DNA of 64,000 nucleotides, from positions 3,284,198 to 3,348,197 of the forward strand of contig NZ_AP023355.1 of assembly GCF_016865425.1 (NCBI RefSeq), written 5' to 3'. Each line of letters starts with the position of its first letter. The first letter of the stretch is position 1. This DNA is from Actinocatenispora thailandica. GTDB taxonomy: Bacteria; Actinomycetota; Actinomycetes; Mycobacteriales; Micromonosporaceae. This document shows positions 24,497 through 33,985 of this stretch, one piece after another. Below the pieces are notes generated by a model that was not told the origin of the DNA, did no database searches, and was given only the letters and a program-made list of their open reading frames with translations. A program made the translations under genes and the position numbers.

Positions 24497-25465
24497 CTAG
24501 CGGTACCGCTCGGCGATGGCGCGTGACTCCGCGGCGACCCGGTCGCGCAACGCGGCCGGCGCGAGCACCTCGACACCGGCACCGAGGCCGAGCAACGCAC
24601 TGGCCGCCCAGGTCAGACCCTCGAACGGGACCTCCAGGCGCACCGGCTCGACGGCGGCCACGTCGATCAGATGCTGGCCCGACACGGCGACCACCCGGCG
24701 CAGCCCCGGCAGTACCGCCGGGTCGGCGAGCAGCGTGACGGTGACCAGCTCGTGCCGGGACTCCAGTTGGCTGCGGGCCTCCGCCCAGTCGGCGGCGAGG
24801 TCGTAGCCGGCCGGGCGCGCGACCGGCTCGTCCAGCGCCTGCGCGGCGAGCACCCGGGAGATGCGGTACGTGCGGCGCGCCCCGTCCCGCCGGGCCACCA
24901 GGTACCAGTCGCCGGCGGCGAGCACCAGGCCGAGCGGGTCGACGGTGCGCTCACCGGCCTTCCCGCCCCGGGCCGCGTAGCGCAGCCGCAGCCGGCGGTC
25001 CAGCCACACCGCCTCGGCCACCGCGGCGAGCGCCGGCGTCGGCTCGGCGCTGCCGTACCAGCGGACCGGGTCGAGGTGGAACCGCTGCGCGGAGCGGTCG
25101 GCGTGCTCGCGGGCGTCGCCGGACAGCGCCGCCCACAGCTTGTGCTGGGCGGTGTCCAGTTGCTCGGACAGCCCCAGCGCCTCGGCCGCGCCGGACAGCC
25201 CCAGGAACGCGAGTGCCTGCGCCTCGGCCGCGCCCAGGCCGGTCAGCCGGGTGCGGTACCCGCCCGGCAGTGCGTAGCCGCCGGCCGGGCCGCGCACCGA
25301 GCGAACCGGGATGCCGGCGGCGACGAGCGCCTCCACGTCGCGCTGCACGGTGCGCTCGCTCACCGACAGGCGCGCCGCCAGCTCCGGCCCGGTGAGTTGA
25401 CCGCGGACCTGGAGGTGGAGCAGCAACGACAGCAGCCGGGACGCGCGCACGGCCAATTTTCTCAC
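24497..25465 (-). CDS. WYL-domain transcriptional regulator (YafY/DeoR-type HTH)
   Basis: This 322-residue regulator has an N-terminal winged helix (LTGPELAARLSVSERTVQRDVEALVAAGIPV, about residues 24-54) followed by GPAGGYALPGGYRTRL, the standard linker. The WYL sensor has WYLVARRDGARRTYRISRVLAA (about residues 177-198). The WCX-like C-terminal domain ends in VAAESRAIAERY. WYL proteins sense nucleic acid or small ligands. Start GTG 25465 is one base from a 25-bp dyad in the gap to the divergent VOC gene, consistent with autoregulation. Confidence 0.92.
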   Translation of the reverse strand: MRKLAVRASRLLSLLLHLQVRGQLTGPELAARLSVSERTVQRDVEALVAAGIPVRSVRGPAGGYALPGGYRTRLTGLGAAEAQALAFLGLSGAAEALGLSEQLDTAQHKLWAALSGDAREHADRSAQRFHLDPVRWYGSAEPTPALAAVAEAVWLDRRLRLRYAARGGKAGERTVDPLGLVLAAGDWYLVARRDGARRTYRISRVLAAQALDEPVARPAGYDLAADWAEARSQLESRHELVTVTLLADPAVLPGLRRVVAVSGQHLIDVAAVEPVRLEVPFEGLTWAASALLGLGAGVEVLAPAALRDRVAAESRAIAERYR

Positions 25466-25490
25466 GTACCCGACACGAACTGACGGGTAC
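25466..25490. promoter_or_regulatory. Dyad operator between WYL regulator and VOC gene
   Basis: GTACCCG (25466-25472) and CGGGTAC (25484-25490) form a perfect 7-bp inverted repeat with an 11-bp spacer in the 44-bp gap between the divergent genes, abutting the regulator start. It is a likely binding site of the WYL regulator. Confidence 0.6.
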
Positions 25491-25509
25491 GGCCGGCATC
25501 ATGGTCGGC

Positions 25510-25905
25510 ATGACGACGAATTCCCAGCTCAACGACACTTCATCCGCCGCCGTGGCCAACCTGATCATGGTCAACCTGGACTGCGCGGACCCGGGCCGAC
25601 TCGCCGAGTTCTACCACGGCGTGCTCGGCTGGGAGATCACGTTCAACGAGGGTGACTACGCGATGATCTCGGACGGGCACAGCTCGATCGGCTTCGGCCG
25701 GGTACCGGACTACCAGCCGCCGGCGTGGCCGGACGCCACCGGCACCAAGCGCTTCCACCTGGACCTGTCGGTACCGGACGTGTCCGCCGCCGAGAAGGCC
25801 TGCGTGCGGCTCGGCGCCACCGTGCCGGAGTTCCAGCCGGGCAGCACCTGGCAGGTACTGCTGGACCCCGCCGGCCACCCGTTCTGCCTCTGCAAGGCGT
25901 CCTGA
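25510..25905 (+). CDS. VOC-family (glyoxalase-like) protein
   Basis: This 131-residue protein is a single vicinal-oxygen-chelate domain: VNLDCADPGRLAEFYHGVLGW opens the first beta-alpha unit, and the second ends in VLLDPAGHPFCLCKA. The FYxxxLGW and DPxGxxFCL patterns are typical of the group close to glyoxalase/bleomycin-resistance proteins. ATG 25510 is preferred over ATG 25501 because CATCAT lies seven bases upstream as a plausible leaderless -10 box. It is probably the direct target of the divergent WYL regulator. Confidence 0.88.
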   Translation: MTTNSQLNDTSSAAVANLIMVNLDCADPGRLAEFYHGVLGWEITFNEGDYAMISDGHSSIGFGRVPDYQPPAWPDATGTKRFHLDLSVPDVSAAEKACVRLGATVPEFQPGSTWQVLLDPAGHPFCLCKAS

Positions 25906-25941
25906 CCGCAACCGAACAGGTCGGGAGACCCGGCCCGGCGG

Positions 25942-26949
25942 TCACGCCGCGGCGGGTTCCTCGACCTGTTCGACGGCGTCGGCCCGGGTGCTCCAGCGCT
26001 GCGCCAGCCAGGCGCAGACCATCAGCTGGATCTGGTGGAACAGCATCAGCGGCAGCACGGCCAGCCCGACCGCGCTCGCCGGGAACAGCACGCCGGCCAT
26101 CGGCAACCCGGAGGCGAGGCTCTTCTTCGAGCCGCAGAAGATGATGGTGACCCGGTCCGGCCAGCTGAACCCGAGCCGCCGGGATGCGACCGCGGTGATC
26201 ACCAGGGCGAGCGCGAGCAGCACGCAGTCGACCACCAGCAACTCGCCGAGCCGCGGCAGCGACAGCCGGTGCCAGATGCCGGCGACCACCCCCTCGGAGA
26301 ACGCGGTGTAGACCACCAGCAGGATCGAGCCGCGGTCGACCAGTTTGAGTGCCACGCCGTGCTTTTCCACGAAGCCGCCGATCCAGCGGCGCAGCAGCTG
26401 GCCGGCGGCGAACGGCACCAGCAGCTCCAGCACGATCGCGCTGATCGAGTGCAACGACAGGCCGGTGCCGTGCCCGGACAGCAGCACCGCCACCAGCAGC
26501 GGGGTGAGCACGATCCCGATCAGGTTGGAGAACGACGCGGAGCAGATCGCGGCCGCGACGTTGCCCCTGGCGATCGAGGTGAACGCGATCGACGACTGCA
26601 CCGTCGAGGGCAGGCAGCACAGGAACAGCACCCCGACGTACAGGTCGGGTGACAGGACGGTCGGCACCAGCACCCGGGCGGCGATCCCGAGCAGCGGGAA
26701 CAGCACGTAGGTGGCGCAGAACACGACCAGGTGCAGCCGCCAGTGCCGGGCGCCGGCCAGCGCGGTCTGCGGGGACAGGCGCGCCCCGTACAGGAAGAAG
26801 AGCAGCCCGATGGCGAGGTCGGTGGCGTAGCCGAACCCGGTGGCGCCCACCCCGCGCGCCGGCAGCAGCGCGGCCAGCCCGACCATCGCCAGGATGGCCA
26901 GGATGTACGGGTCGATGCGCAGTCGAGACAGCACGGGGATGCGGGCCAT
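25942..26949 (-). CDS. Bile acid:sodium symporter-family transporter (YfeH/RCH1-like)
   Basis: This 335-residue membrane protein has about ten helices. It matches the SBF-like group: LLFFLYGARLSPQTALAG early, LCCLPSTVQSSIAFTSIARGN with the crossing-helix motif, and IIFCGSKKSLASGLPMAGVLFP. The family imports organic anions with sodium; several actinobacterial and fungal members affect calcium or arsenite homeostasis. The start ATG 26949 is preceded by GAAAGG. It is divergent from a LysR regulator, which probably controls it. Confidence 0.9.
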   Translation of the reverse strand: MARIPVLSRLRIDPYILAILAMVGLAALLPARGVGATGFGYATDLAIGLLFFLYGARLSPQTALAGARHWRLHLVVFCATYVLFPLLGIAARVLVPTVLSPDLYVGVLFLCCLPSTVQSSIAFTSIARGNVAAAICSASFSNLIGIVLTPLLVAVLLSGHGTGLSLHSISAIVLELLVPFAAGQLLRRWIGGFVEKHGVALKLVDRGSILLVVYTAFSEGVVAGIWHRLSLPRLGELLVVDCVLLALALVITAVASRRLGFSWPDRVTIIFCGSKKSLASGLPMAGVLFPASAVGLAVLPLMLFHQIQLMVCAWLAQRWSTRADAVEQVEEPAAA

Positions 26950-27003
26950 GGCCGCCTTTCGTCGGTGGATCCGCCCTCGATTCTCCGACTCCGCCGGGTC
27001 ATT

Positions 27004-27018
27004 GTGAACCACGTTCAC
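27004..27018. promoter_or_regulatory. 15-bp palindrome in LysR/transporter gap
   Basis: GTGAAC-CAC-GTTCAC is a perfect inverted repeat in the gap between the divergent transporter and LysR genes. Its length and position fit a LysR-type recognition site. TAGCGT at 27038-27043 is the probable -10 box of the regulator gene. Confidence 0.55.
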
Positions 27019-27050
27019 CGCTATTACTGTGATCGGCTAGCGTGATGGGC

Positions 27051-27914
27051 GTGTTCGATCCGACGTTGCTGCGCACGTTCCTCGCCGTCGTACAGACCCG
27101 CAACTTCACCCAGGCGGCACGCCGGCTCGGGCTGCGCCAGTCCACCGTCAGCCAGCAGATCCGCCGGCTGGAGGCGACCACCGGGCGGCAGCTGTTCAGC
27201 CGGGACACGCACACCGTGGCGCTCACTGCCGACGGCGAGGCGCTGGTACCGCTGGCCGACTCGATCCTCGCCGCGCACGCCCGGGCCGACAGCTACTTCG
27301 CCGGCGCGCAGGTACGCGGCCGGGTCCGGTTCGGCGCCTCCGAGGACTTCGTACTGTCCCGGCTACCGGAGATCCTGCGCAACTTCCGCGCCAGCCACCC
27401 GCTGGTCGACCTGGAACTGACCGTGGGGCTCTCGGCGATCCTGTACGACGCGTTCGACCGCCGCGAGCTGGACCTGGTGTTCGCCAAGCGGCGCCGCGGG
27501 CAGCACCGCGGCCAGCCCGTCTGGCGCGAACGGCTCGCCTGGATCGGCGGCGAGTCGAGCCGGCCGGAGCCGGCCACGCCGGTACCGCTGATCGTGTACC
27601 CGCCGCCGTCGATCACCCGGGACCGCGCCATCGAGGCGCTGGAGCGGCACGACCGACCCTGGCGCATCGTGTGTACCAGCGGCAGCCTGTCCGGCCTGCG
27701 CGCCGCGGCGATGGCCGGTCTCGGGGTCACCGCGCACGCGCACAGCCTGATCCCGCCCGGGCTGTCGGAGATCCGCGGCCGACACCGGCTGCCGGACCTG
27801 GGCGAGGTCGAGTTCGTCCTGCTCGGCGCCGAGGACGCGGCTCCGGACAGCCCGGTCGCCGCACTGTCCGCCGCGATCCTCGCCGCCGGTGACCGGTTGC
27901 ACCGGCCGCTGTGA
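27051..27914 (+). CDS. LysR-family transcriptional regulator
   Basis: This 287-residue LysR regulator has the N-terminal helix-turn-helix FTQAARRLGLRQSTVSQQIRRLEATTGRQLF (about residues 18-48) and the periplasmic-binding-like effector domain after residue 90. GTG 27051 is favoured because it gives the usual MFDPTLLRTF start and lies seven bases after a TAGCGT -10 box, which fits a leaderless message. GTG 27042 and ATG 27045 are alternatives. It is divergent from the bile-acid-symporter-like gene and likely regulates it. Confidence 0.9.
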   Translation: MFDPTLLRTFLAVVQTRNFTQAARRLGLRQSTVSQQIRRLEATTGRQLFSRDTHTVALTADGEALVPLADSILAAHARADSYFAGAQVRGRVRFGASEDFVLSRLPEILRNFRASHPLVDLELTVGLSAILYDAFDRRELDLVFAKRRRGQHRGQPVWRERLAWIGGESSRPEPATPVPLIVYPPPSITRDRAIEALERHDRPWRIVCTSGSLSGLRAAAMAGLGVTAHAHSLIPPGLSEIRGRHRLPDLGEVEFVLLGAEDAAPDSPVAALSAAILAAGDRLHRPL

Positions 27915-28147
27915 GGCCGCCGCTCCCCCACCGCAGCACGCGGCGGGCCGCCGAGGTGGGCCCGGTCCGGTCCGTGCCCCGGTCGGCCCGAACAGGAAAG
28001 TCGCCTGGTCCACGGCCTTTCCCACCCGCTGCGTGGTACGTTCCCCGCCGACGTCGGAGCCGCCGCGTTCCGTTGCCGAGTGTGACGGTCATTGCTTCCT
28101 GCGCTGCCGGCCTGTTCACCTGATCGGCCCGGGCGGATCATGAAGGA

Positions 28148-28414
28148 GTGACGATCGGAGCCAATCCGCGCGTCGGTCAGACCGTCTACCTCGGCGCCGA
28201 GGCCTCGCCCCAGTTCCGAGCCAGACCGATCCAGCTGCTGATCACCTCACCACCGCAGCCGTCGACGATCGACGCCGCCGAGCACCGCGCCGCGACCGAG
28301 GCGCGCTGGTTGCTGCTGACCGGATGGGAACTCGACCCGCGCGGCCAGCGGGTGCTGCACCGCACCGTCTCCGCCCGCGCCGCCGGCATCAGCATCCTCT
28401 CCGACCCCAGCTAG
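28148..28414 (+). CDS. Small hypothetical protein
   Basis: This 88-residue soluble protein has no motif I recognise. It has a central RAATEARWLLLTGWELDPRGQRVLHRTV segment that looks like a small alpha/beta domain. GTG 28148 lies six bases after GATCAT, a possible leaderless -10 box. Codon use (GC-rich third positions) matches the neighbours. It is convergent with the following ABC ATPase gene. Confidence 0.5.
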   Translation: MTIGANPRVGQTVYLGAEASPQFRARPIQLLITSPPQPSTIDAAEHRAATEARWLLLTGWELDPRGQRVLHRTVSARAAGISILSDPS

Positions 28415-28474
28415 GCTGCGCGCCGCCGCCCGGCGGCCGGCGCCGGCCGACCTGGCGACCGGCGCGCCCCCGGG

Positions 28475-29416
28475 CTACTCGCGCCGCAGCTCGTCGGCCT
28501 CCTCGGCGAGCAGCCGGGACGCCTCGGCGGCCGACCCGGGTGGCTCCGCGGGGTCGGCCCGGGCGAGCTCGTGGGCCAGCTCGTCGAGCTCCGCGCCGCC
28601 GGCCATCAGCCGGGTCAGCTCCGCCTGGTCGATCTCGTCCTTGCCGAAGTCGCCCATGCTGCGACCCCGGTTGAGCAGCAGGAACCGGTCCCCGATCGGG
28701 TACGCGTGATGCGGGTTGTGGGTGATGAACACGACGGCGAGACCGCGATCGCGGGCCGCGGCGATGTAGCGCAGCACCACCCCCGCCTGCTTGACTCCCA
28801 GCGCCGAGGTCGGCTCGTCGAGGATCAACACCCGGGCGCCGAAGTACACCGCGCGGGCGATCGCCACCGCCTGCCGCTCGCCGCCAGACAGCGTGCCGAC
28901 CGGCTGGTCGGTGTCGCGCACGTCGATGCCCATCGCGCCCAGCTGCTCCCGGGTGATCCGCCGGGCGGCCGCCACGTCGAACAGCCGTACCGGGCCGAAC
29001 CGGCGGCGCGGCTCGGCGCCGAGGAAGAAGTTGCGCCACACCGACATCAGCGGGACGACGGCGAGGTCCTGGTAGACGGTGGCGATGCCGGCGTCGAGCG
29101 CCTCCCGCGGGCTCGCGAACGCAACCCGGGTACCGTCCAGCCAGATCCCGCCGCGGTCCGGCTGGTGCACCCCGGCGAGCATCTTGATGAAGGTGGACTT
29201 GCCGGCGCCGTTGTCCCCGAGCACGCAGGTGACCTCGCCGGCCCGGGCGCTGGTGGACACCTCCGACAGCGCGATCACGCTGCCGAAGAACTTGCTCACC
29301 GACTCCACCGCGAGCAGCGGCGCGTCGCCGCCGGGTACCTTCGAGGTCGCGTTCACTGGCACCTCCGGTGCTCCGGTCGCCTCCGGGTCTGGCTTCGGTC
29401 CGTCCGCGGCGCCCAT
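28475..29416 (-). CDS. Sugar ABC transporter ATPase, single-domain FrcA/RbsA-like
   Basis: This 313-residue ATPase belongs to the monosaccharide CUT2 group. It has Walker [10 protein letters not shown] (67-75), [14 protein letters not shown] as the Q-loop region, signature [14 protein letters not shown], Walker [12 protein letters not shown] and switch His in [10 protein letters not shown]. It carries one nucleotide-binding domain, unlike RbsA with two, so a dimer would serve the permease. The first 30 residues are an unconserved Pro/Ala-rich extension and a later start cannot be excluded. The stop of the permease gene is one base upstream. Confidence 0.9.
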   Translation of the reverse strand: MGAADGPKPDPEATGAPEVPVNATSKVPGGDAPLLAVESVSKFFGSVIALSEVSTSARAGEVTCVLGDNGAGKSTFIKMLAGVHQPDRGGIWLDGTRVAFASPREALDAGIATVYQDLAVVPLMSVWRNFFLGAEPRRRFGPVRLFDVAAARRITREQLGAMGIDVRDTDQPVGTLSGGERQAVAIARAVYFGARVLILDEPTSALGVKQAGVVLRYIAAARDRGLAVVFITHNPHHAYPIGDRFLLLNRGRSMGDFGKDEIDQAELTRLMAGGAELDELAHELARADPAEPPGSAAEASRLLAEEADELRRE

Positions 29417-29417
29417 G

Positions 29418-30458
29418 TCAGCCTCGCCGCCGTTCCGCGTACCGCCGGACCAGCCGGTTGGCGAACACCGCGAGCAGCAGCATCGCGCCGAGGAACAGCT
29501 TGTACCAGTCGGCGTCCCAGCCGGCGTAGACGATGCCCACCGAGGTCATCCCGAAGATCAGCGCGCCGAAGGTGGCGCCGATCGCCGAACCGTACCCACC
29601 GGTCAGCAGGCAACCGCCGATCACCGCCGCGACGATGAACGTCAGCTCGTCACCGACGCCGGCGTCGGCCTGCGCCGAGGTGTTGCGCAGCGCGGTGATC
29701 GTACCGACCAGCCAGGCGGCGGTCGCGGTGGTCAGGAACAGCAGCACCTTGGTGCGGGCCGCCGGTACGCCGACGTTGCGCGCCGCCACCTGGTCGCCGC
29801 CGACCGCGAACACCCAGTTGCCGAACCGGGTCCGCAGCAGCACCACGGTGGCGAGCGCCGTGAGCACCAGCCACCACACGATCGACACCTTGAAGTAGGT
29901 GCCGCCCAGCACCACCGACGACGAGAACACCAGGTGCGCCGAGGAGAAGCCGGGCCGGCCGACCAGCCCGCCGACCAGCACGTTGCCGGTCAGTACCTTC
30001 GTCACACCGAGGTTGAGGCCCTGCAGCACCAGGTAGCTGCCCAGCGTCACGATGAAGCTCGGCAGCCCGGTACGCACCACCAGCAGGCCGTTGAACAGCC
30101 CCACGATCAGCGCCAGTACCAGCGAGATCGCCACCGCGAGCCACACGTCGAGGCCGAACCGGGTGGCGATGATCGTCACCGCCAGACCGGTGCTGCCCGT
30201 CAGTACCCCGGCGGACAGGTCGAACTCGCCGCCGATCATCAGCAACGCCACCGCGACCGCCATGATGCCCAACGTCGACGCCGGGTCCAGCCAGTTCGCG
30301 ATGCCGGCCGGCGAGCGGAAGGTGGGCGACAGGATGGCGAAGAACACGAACACGACCACCGCGCCGATCAGCGCACCCAGCTCCGGCCGCACCAGCAGCC
30401 GCCGCAGTGGCGAGGTGGTGGCCAGCCGCTCGTCCACGGCCCCCTGCGCGGTACTCAC
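29418..30458 (-). CDS. Monosaccharide ABC transporter permease (RbsC/FrcC type)
   Basis: This 346-residue CUT2 permease has eight to ten helices. Signatures are [39 protein letters not shown], the cytoplasmic [22 protein letters not shown] loop, and [23 protein letters not shown] near the end. It is made from GTG 30458, with its stop one base before the ATPase start. It pairs with the binding protein upstream; the sugar may be fructose, ribose or inositol. Confidence 0.93.
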   Translation of the reverse strand: MSTAQGAVDERLATTSPLRRLLVRPELGALIGAVVVFVFFAILSPTFRSPAGIANWLDPASTLGIMAVAVALLMIGGEFDLSAGVLTGSTGLAVTIIATRFGLDVWLAVAISLVLALIVGLFNGLLVVRTGLPSFIVTLGSYLVLQGLNLGVTKVLTGNVLVGGLVGRPGFSSAHLVFSSSVVLGGTYFKVSIVWWLVLTALATVVLLRTRFGNWVFAVGGDQVAARNVGVPAARTKVLLFLTTATAAWLVGTITALRNTSAQADAGVGDELTFIVAAVIGGCLLTGGYGSAIGATFGALIFGMTSVGIVYAGWDADWYKLFLGAMLLLAVFANRLVRRYAERRRG

Positions 30459-30516
30459 GCCGTCTCCGCGGCGGTCGCCGTGTCGGCGGTACTCGTGCCG
30501 CCTGCCTCGACGGAGT

Positions 30517-31515
30517 TCATCGGGTGCCCTCCTTGGCCAGCTGTGCGACCTTCGCGGCGTTGTCCTTGGTGACGAAGCCCGGCCCGGTCAGGACCGGCTT
30601 GCCGCCGCCGAGCGTGTTGTCGTTGTCGTGGTAGAGCTTGATCAGCTGCACCGGCAGGTAGCCCTGCAGGTACGGCTGCTGGTCGACGGCGAACAGCACC
30701 CGGCCCTGCTCGATGGCCGAGGTGACGTCGCCGGACAGGTCGAACGTGGCGATCTTCGCCGTCGATCCGGTGCCGGACTCGGCGGACACCGCCGCCATCG
30801 CCACCGCCGGGTTGAGCGCGAGCACGCCGTCGATCGAGTGGTCGGCGGTCAGCTTCGCCCTGATCGTCGCCTGCACCTGGGCCAGGTTGTTGATGTTGAC
30901 CTGCAGCGTGTCGAGCTTGCCGGAGAGCCCCTTCGCCGCACCCTGGCAGCGCTGGGTCAGGCCGATGTTGCCGGCCTCGTGGATGACGCACAGCACGTGG
31001 TGCGCGCCGCTCTTCGCCAGCCGAGCGCCGGCCGCCTCCCCCGCCACCGACTCGTCCTGCCCGACGTGGGTGATCGCGCCGAACGCCGCGGACTGCGCCT
31101 CGCCCGAGTTGATCGTGACGACCGGGATGCCCTGGCCGACCGCACGCCGGATCGACGCCTTCAGCGCGTCCGGGTTGGCCATCGACACCACCAGCCCGTC
31201 CACGTGCTGGTTGACCGCCGCGTCGATGAACTGCGCCTGGGTCTGCGGCACGCCCGACCCCTGGTAGCTGACCCGCACGTGCAGGTCCTTGCCCGCCTGC
31301 ACGGCACCGTTCTTGACCACCGCCCAGAACGGGTCGCCCGCCGCGCCGTGGGTGACCACCGCCACCCGCAGGGCGTGGTTGCCGCCCCGGGACTGGGGTG
31401 TCGCGGTCGGAGCCGCGGTCGCGCCGCTGTCCACCCGGTTCGAACAGCCCGCCACCGCGGCCAGCACCAGGGCGAGCAGCAGTGCGCCGGCCCAGTGGCG
31501 CCTCGCGTGCAGCAT
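30517..31515 (-). CDS. Sugar ABC transporter substrate-binding lipoprotein (RbsB type)
   Basis: This 332-residue binding protein has a lipoprotein signal with the box AVAGC (Cys24). The mature domain is a type I periplasmic-binding fold: ALRVAVVTHGAAGDPFWAVVKNGA opens it, then DGLVVSMANPDALKASI, GIPVVTINSGEA and FDLSGDVTSAIEQGRVLFAVDQQPYLQGYLPV. This pattern fits monosaccharide binders of the FrcB/RbsB group. ATG 31515 follows GGAGGAGG. It is the first gene of the three-gene importer. Confidence 0.92.
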   Translation of the reverse strand: MLHARRHWAGALLLALVLAAVAGCSNRVDSGATAAPTATPQSRGGNHALRVAVVTHGAAGDPFWAVVKNGAVQAGKDLHVRVSYQGSGVPQTQAQFIDAAVNQHVDGLVVSMANPDALKASIRRAVGQGIPVVTINSGEAQSAAFGAITHVGQDESVAGEAAGARLAKSGAHHVLCVIHEAGNIGLTQRCQGAAKGLSGKLDTLQVNINNLAQVQATIRAKLTADHSIDGVLALNPAVAMAAVSAESGTGSTAKIATFDLSGDVTSAIEQGRVLFAVDQQPYLQGYLPVQLIKLYHDNDNTLGGGKPVLTGPGFVTKDNAAKVAQLAKEGTR

Positions 31516-31940
31516 GCGGCCTCCTCCACGAGGGCTTCTCGCCGGCCCGGCGGCCGGCGAGCGATCGTGTCGCCGCCAGCATGCCCGGTTGGCGGCCATT
31601 GGTCCAGAACATCGCCGCTCGGCGCGGCCGTCCGATCCGGCCCGCCGGTACCGTGTCCGGCGCCACCCGCCGGGACCGACCGGCACCGCAACCGATCCCG
31701 GGTCGTGCTGCCGGGCAACGGATCCCGCCGCCAGCACCGGCCCGCCGGGCGCCGCGGTGCGGCGGGGCGATCCAGATCACGGCGGTTGGAATATCCGCGC
31801 CGCCGGATGCGTACCTAGACTTGGGCGTACACGCTCCGACGAGCCGTGTCGCACACCCCCATCCCGCCTTTCCGCACGGTCGTTTCGCGACCGGCGAGAG
31901 GTGCTGCCCACCACCCCCACCACCCCCGCAAAGGTTCGCC
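31516..31940. other. Divergent promoter region, ABC importer and ThrE-like gene
   Basis: No credible gene lies in these 425 bases. A possible -10 box TAGACT (31816-31821) faces the exporter gene. I found no clear regulator-binding dyad. Confidence 0.5.
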
Positions 31941-33353
31941 ATGCCACAGACCCTTGAGCGCTTCGACGTCCGGCAGCTGCGTCGCGCCCGCACCGTGTGG
32001 GAGCGGGTGCGGGAGCGCGCCATCGCCGGTACCCCGGCCACGCCGGACGAGCCGGACGAGGCGGCGAACGCGGAGACCTACCGCGCGATGGACCTGGCGC
32101 TGCGGGTCGGCGAGCTGCTGCTCGCCTCCGGCGAGGCGACCGAGAACGTCAGCGAGGCGATGCGCAGCCTGTCCGTCGCGTACGGGCTGCCCCGCAGCGA
32201 GGCCGCCGTCACCTTCACCGCGATCTCGCTGTCCTGCGTGCCGACCGACGGCGCGCCGCCGGTCACCGGCGAGCGCACCGTGCGCCGCCGGCTGCCCGAC
32301 TACGACCGGCTGGCCGCCACCCACCGGCTGGTGCAGGACGCGGCGATCGGCCTGGTCGACCTGGATGCCGCGTTCGACCGGCTGCGCGAGATCAAGCGGG
32401 CCCGCCCGCCGTACCCGGCGCTGCTGATCACGCTGTCGCTGCCGCTGATCTCCGCGTCCGCGTCGATCCTCGCCGGCGGTGGCGTCGTGGTCGCCGTGGT
32501 GGCGTTCCTCGCCACCCTGCTCGCCGACCGTACCGGCGCCTACCTGGCCCGCCGCGGCATCGCCGAGTTCTTCCAGCTCGCCGTGGGCGCGGCGATCGGG
32601 TCGCTGCTCGCGGTGCTGGTGATCGCGGCCGGGCTGCCGGTGGTGGCCAGCGCGGTGGTGACCGGTTCGATCATGGCGCTGCTGCCCGGACGACCCCTGG
32701 TGGCCGCCGTCCAGGACGGCATCTCCGGCGCGTACGTGTCGTCCGCGGCGCGGCTGCTGGAGGTGTTCTTCATCGTCGCGGCGCTGGTCAGCGGCGTCGG
32801 TCTGACCGTGTACGGCGCGGTCCACCTCGGCCTGCCGCTGCGGGTGGAGGACCTGCCGACCTCGTTCGCCTCGTTCGGCCCGGTCCAGGTGCTCGCCGCG
32901 GTGGCGATCTCGGTGGCGTTCGCGATCTCGCTGGCCGCACCGCTCAAGGCACTGCCCACGGCGGCGATCGGCGGCGGCGCGATCTGGCTCGTCTACTCGG
33001 CCCTGCGCACCGTCGACGTGATGCCGATCCTCGCCGCCGGCATCGCCGCCGCACTGATCGGGTTCGCCGCACACCTGATGGCGGTGCGACACCGGGCGCC
33101 GGCGATGGCGTACACGGTGCCGCTGATCGCGCCGCTGCTGCCGGGAACCCCGCTGTACCGGGGGCTGCTGCAGATCAGCCACAACTCGCTGAACACCGGG
33201 CTGATCAGCCTGTTCACCGCACTGGCGACCGCGTTCGCGCTGGCCGCCGGGATCGCGCTGGGCGGCGAGGTGGTGCGGGCCCGCAGCCGGGGCGGCGTGG
33301 TCGGCACCAGCCCGCGGCGACGGCCGGCCGCCCGGCGCACCCGCGGCTACTGA
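31941..33353 (+). CDS. Threonine/serine exporter family protein (ThrE-like)
   Basis: This 470-residue protein has a soluble N-terminal half (about residues 50-170, with VGELLLASGEATENVSEAMRSLSVAYGL, the ThrE N-domain signature) followed by about ten membrane helices and a basic tail. The family exports threonine and serine. The ATG 31941 is preceded by AAAGG, and the first 50 residues are polar. It is convergent with the DinB-like gene, separated by a short GC-rich hairpin (CGGCGG-GTCA-CCGCCG, 33365-33380). Confidence 0.9.
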   Translation: MPQTLERFDVRQLRRARTVWERVRERAIAGTPATPDEPDEAANAETYRAMDLALRVGELLLASGEATENVSEAMRSLSVAYGLPRSEAAVTFTAISLSCVPTDGAPPVTGERTVRRRLPDYDRLAATHRLVQDAAIGLVDLDAAFDRLREIKRARPPYPALLITLSLPLISASASILAGGGVVVAVVAFLATLLADRTGAYLARRGIAEFFQLAVGAAIGSLLAVLVIAAGLPVVASAVVTGSIMALLPGRPLVAAVQDGISGAYVSSAARLLEVFFIVAALVSGVGLTVYGAVHLGLPLRVEDLPTSFASFGPVQVLAAVAISVAFAISLAAPLKALPTAAIGGGAIWLVYSALRTVDVMPILAAGIAAALIGFAAHLMAVRHRAPAMAYTVPLIAPLLPGTPLYRGLLQISHNSLNTGLISLFTALATAFALAAGIALGGEVVRARSRGGVVGTSPRRRPAARRTRGY

Positions 33354-33415
33354 GCTGCCCGCACCGGCGGGTCACCGCCGCGGGGTGGGGTGCCGGCGGC
33401 GCCGGCCGGGACCGG

Positions 33416-33919
33416 TCAGCGGCGCTCGACCAGACCGCGCAGGAAGGCGGCCTGCCCGGCGTGCTGGTTGTCCTCGGTGACCACGCTGACCAGCCGGACG
33501 CCCAGGCTGACCGGCGGATCCCAGCGCTCGTCCACGATCCGGTCCAGGTCGGCGTCGGTCAGCCCGTCGAGGTAGCGGCGGGTCTGCTCGAACACCGCGT
33601 CGTGGTAGCCGGCGAGCAGGGCCGCACCGGCCCGTACCCGGGCGACCTGGTCGCTGCGGTGCCCGTACCCGGTGTCGGCCACCGGCAGGCCCAGCCCGAA
33701 CCGGTCGGCCCAGCCGGCCGCCCACACCTGCCCGGTACCGGCGACGTCCGCGACGTGGTCGTCCTGGATCCGGGTCAGGTGCCAGACCAGCCAGGCGATC
33801 GAGTTCGCCTGCGGGTCGGCCCGCCAGGCGAGCTGCTCGTCGGACAGCCCCTCGACGGCCCCGTGCACCACCCCGCGGACCCGGTCGAGCGAGTCGATCA
33901 GCAGTTCAGCGCTTCTCAT
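33416..33919 (-). CDS. DinB/DUF664-family protein
   Basis: This 167-residue four-helix-bundle protein has the putative metal ligands of the DinB superfamily: His47 and His55 in SIAWLVWHLTRIQDDHV and a third His in the late EDNQHAGQAAFLRGL segment. Many actinobacterial members are mycothiol-dependent transferases. TAGACT seven bases before the ATG at 33919 suggests a leaderless message. The exact reaction cannot be read from sequence. Confidence 0.85.
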   Translation of the reverse strand: MRSAELLIDSLDRVRGVVHGAVEGLSDEQLAWRADPQANSIAWLVWHLTRIQDDHVADVAGTGQVWAAGWADRFGLGLPVADTGYGHRSDQVARVRAGAALLAGYHDAVFEQTRRYLDGLTDADLDRIVDERWDPPVSLGVRLVSVVTEDNQHAGQAAFLRGLVERR

Positions 33920-33985
33920 TCGGCCAAGTCTAGGTGTCGGCACGGCGGCGCCGGCCGACTCCGCCGGCCCGCGCGGCGGGCCGGG

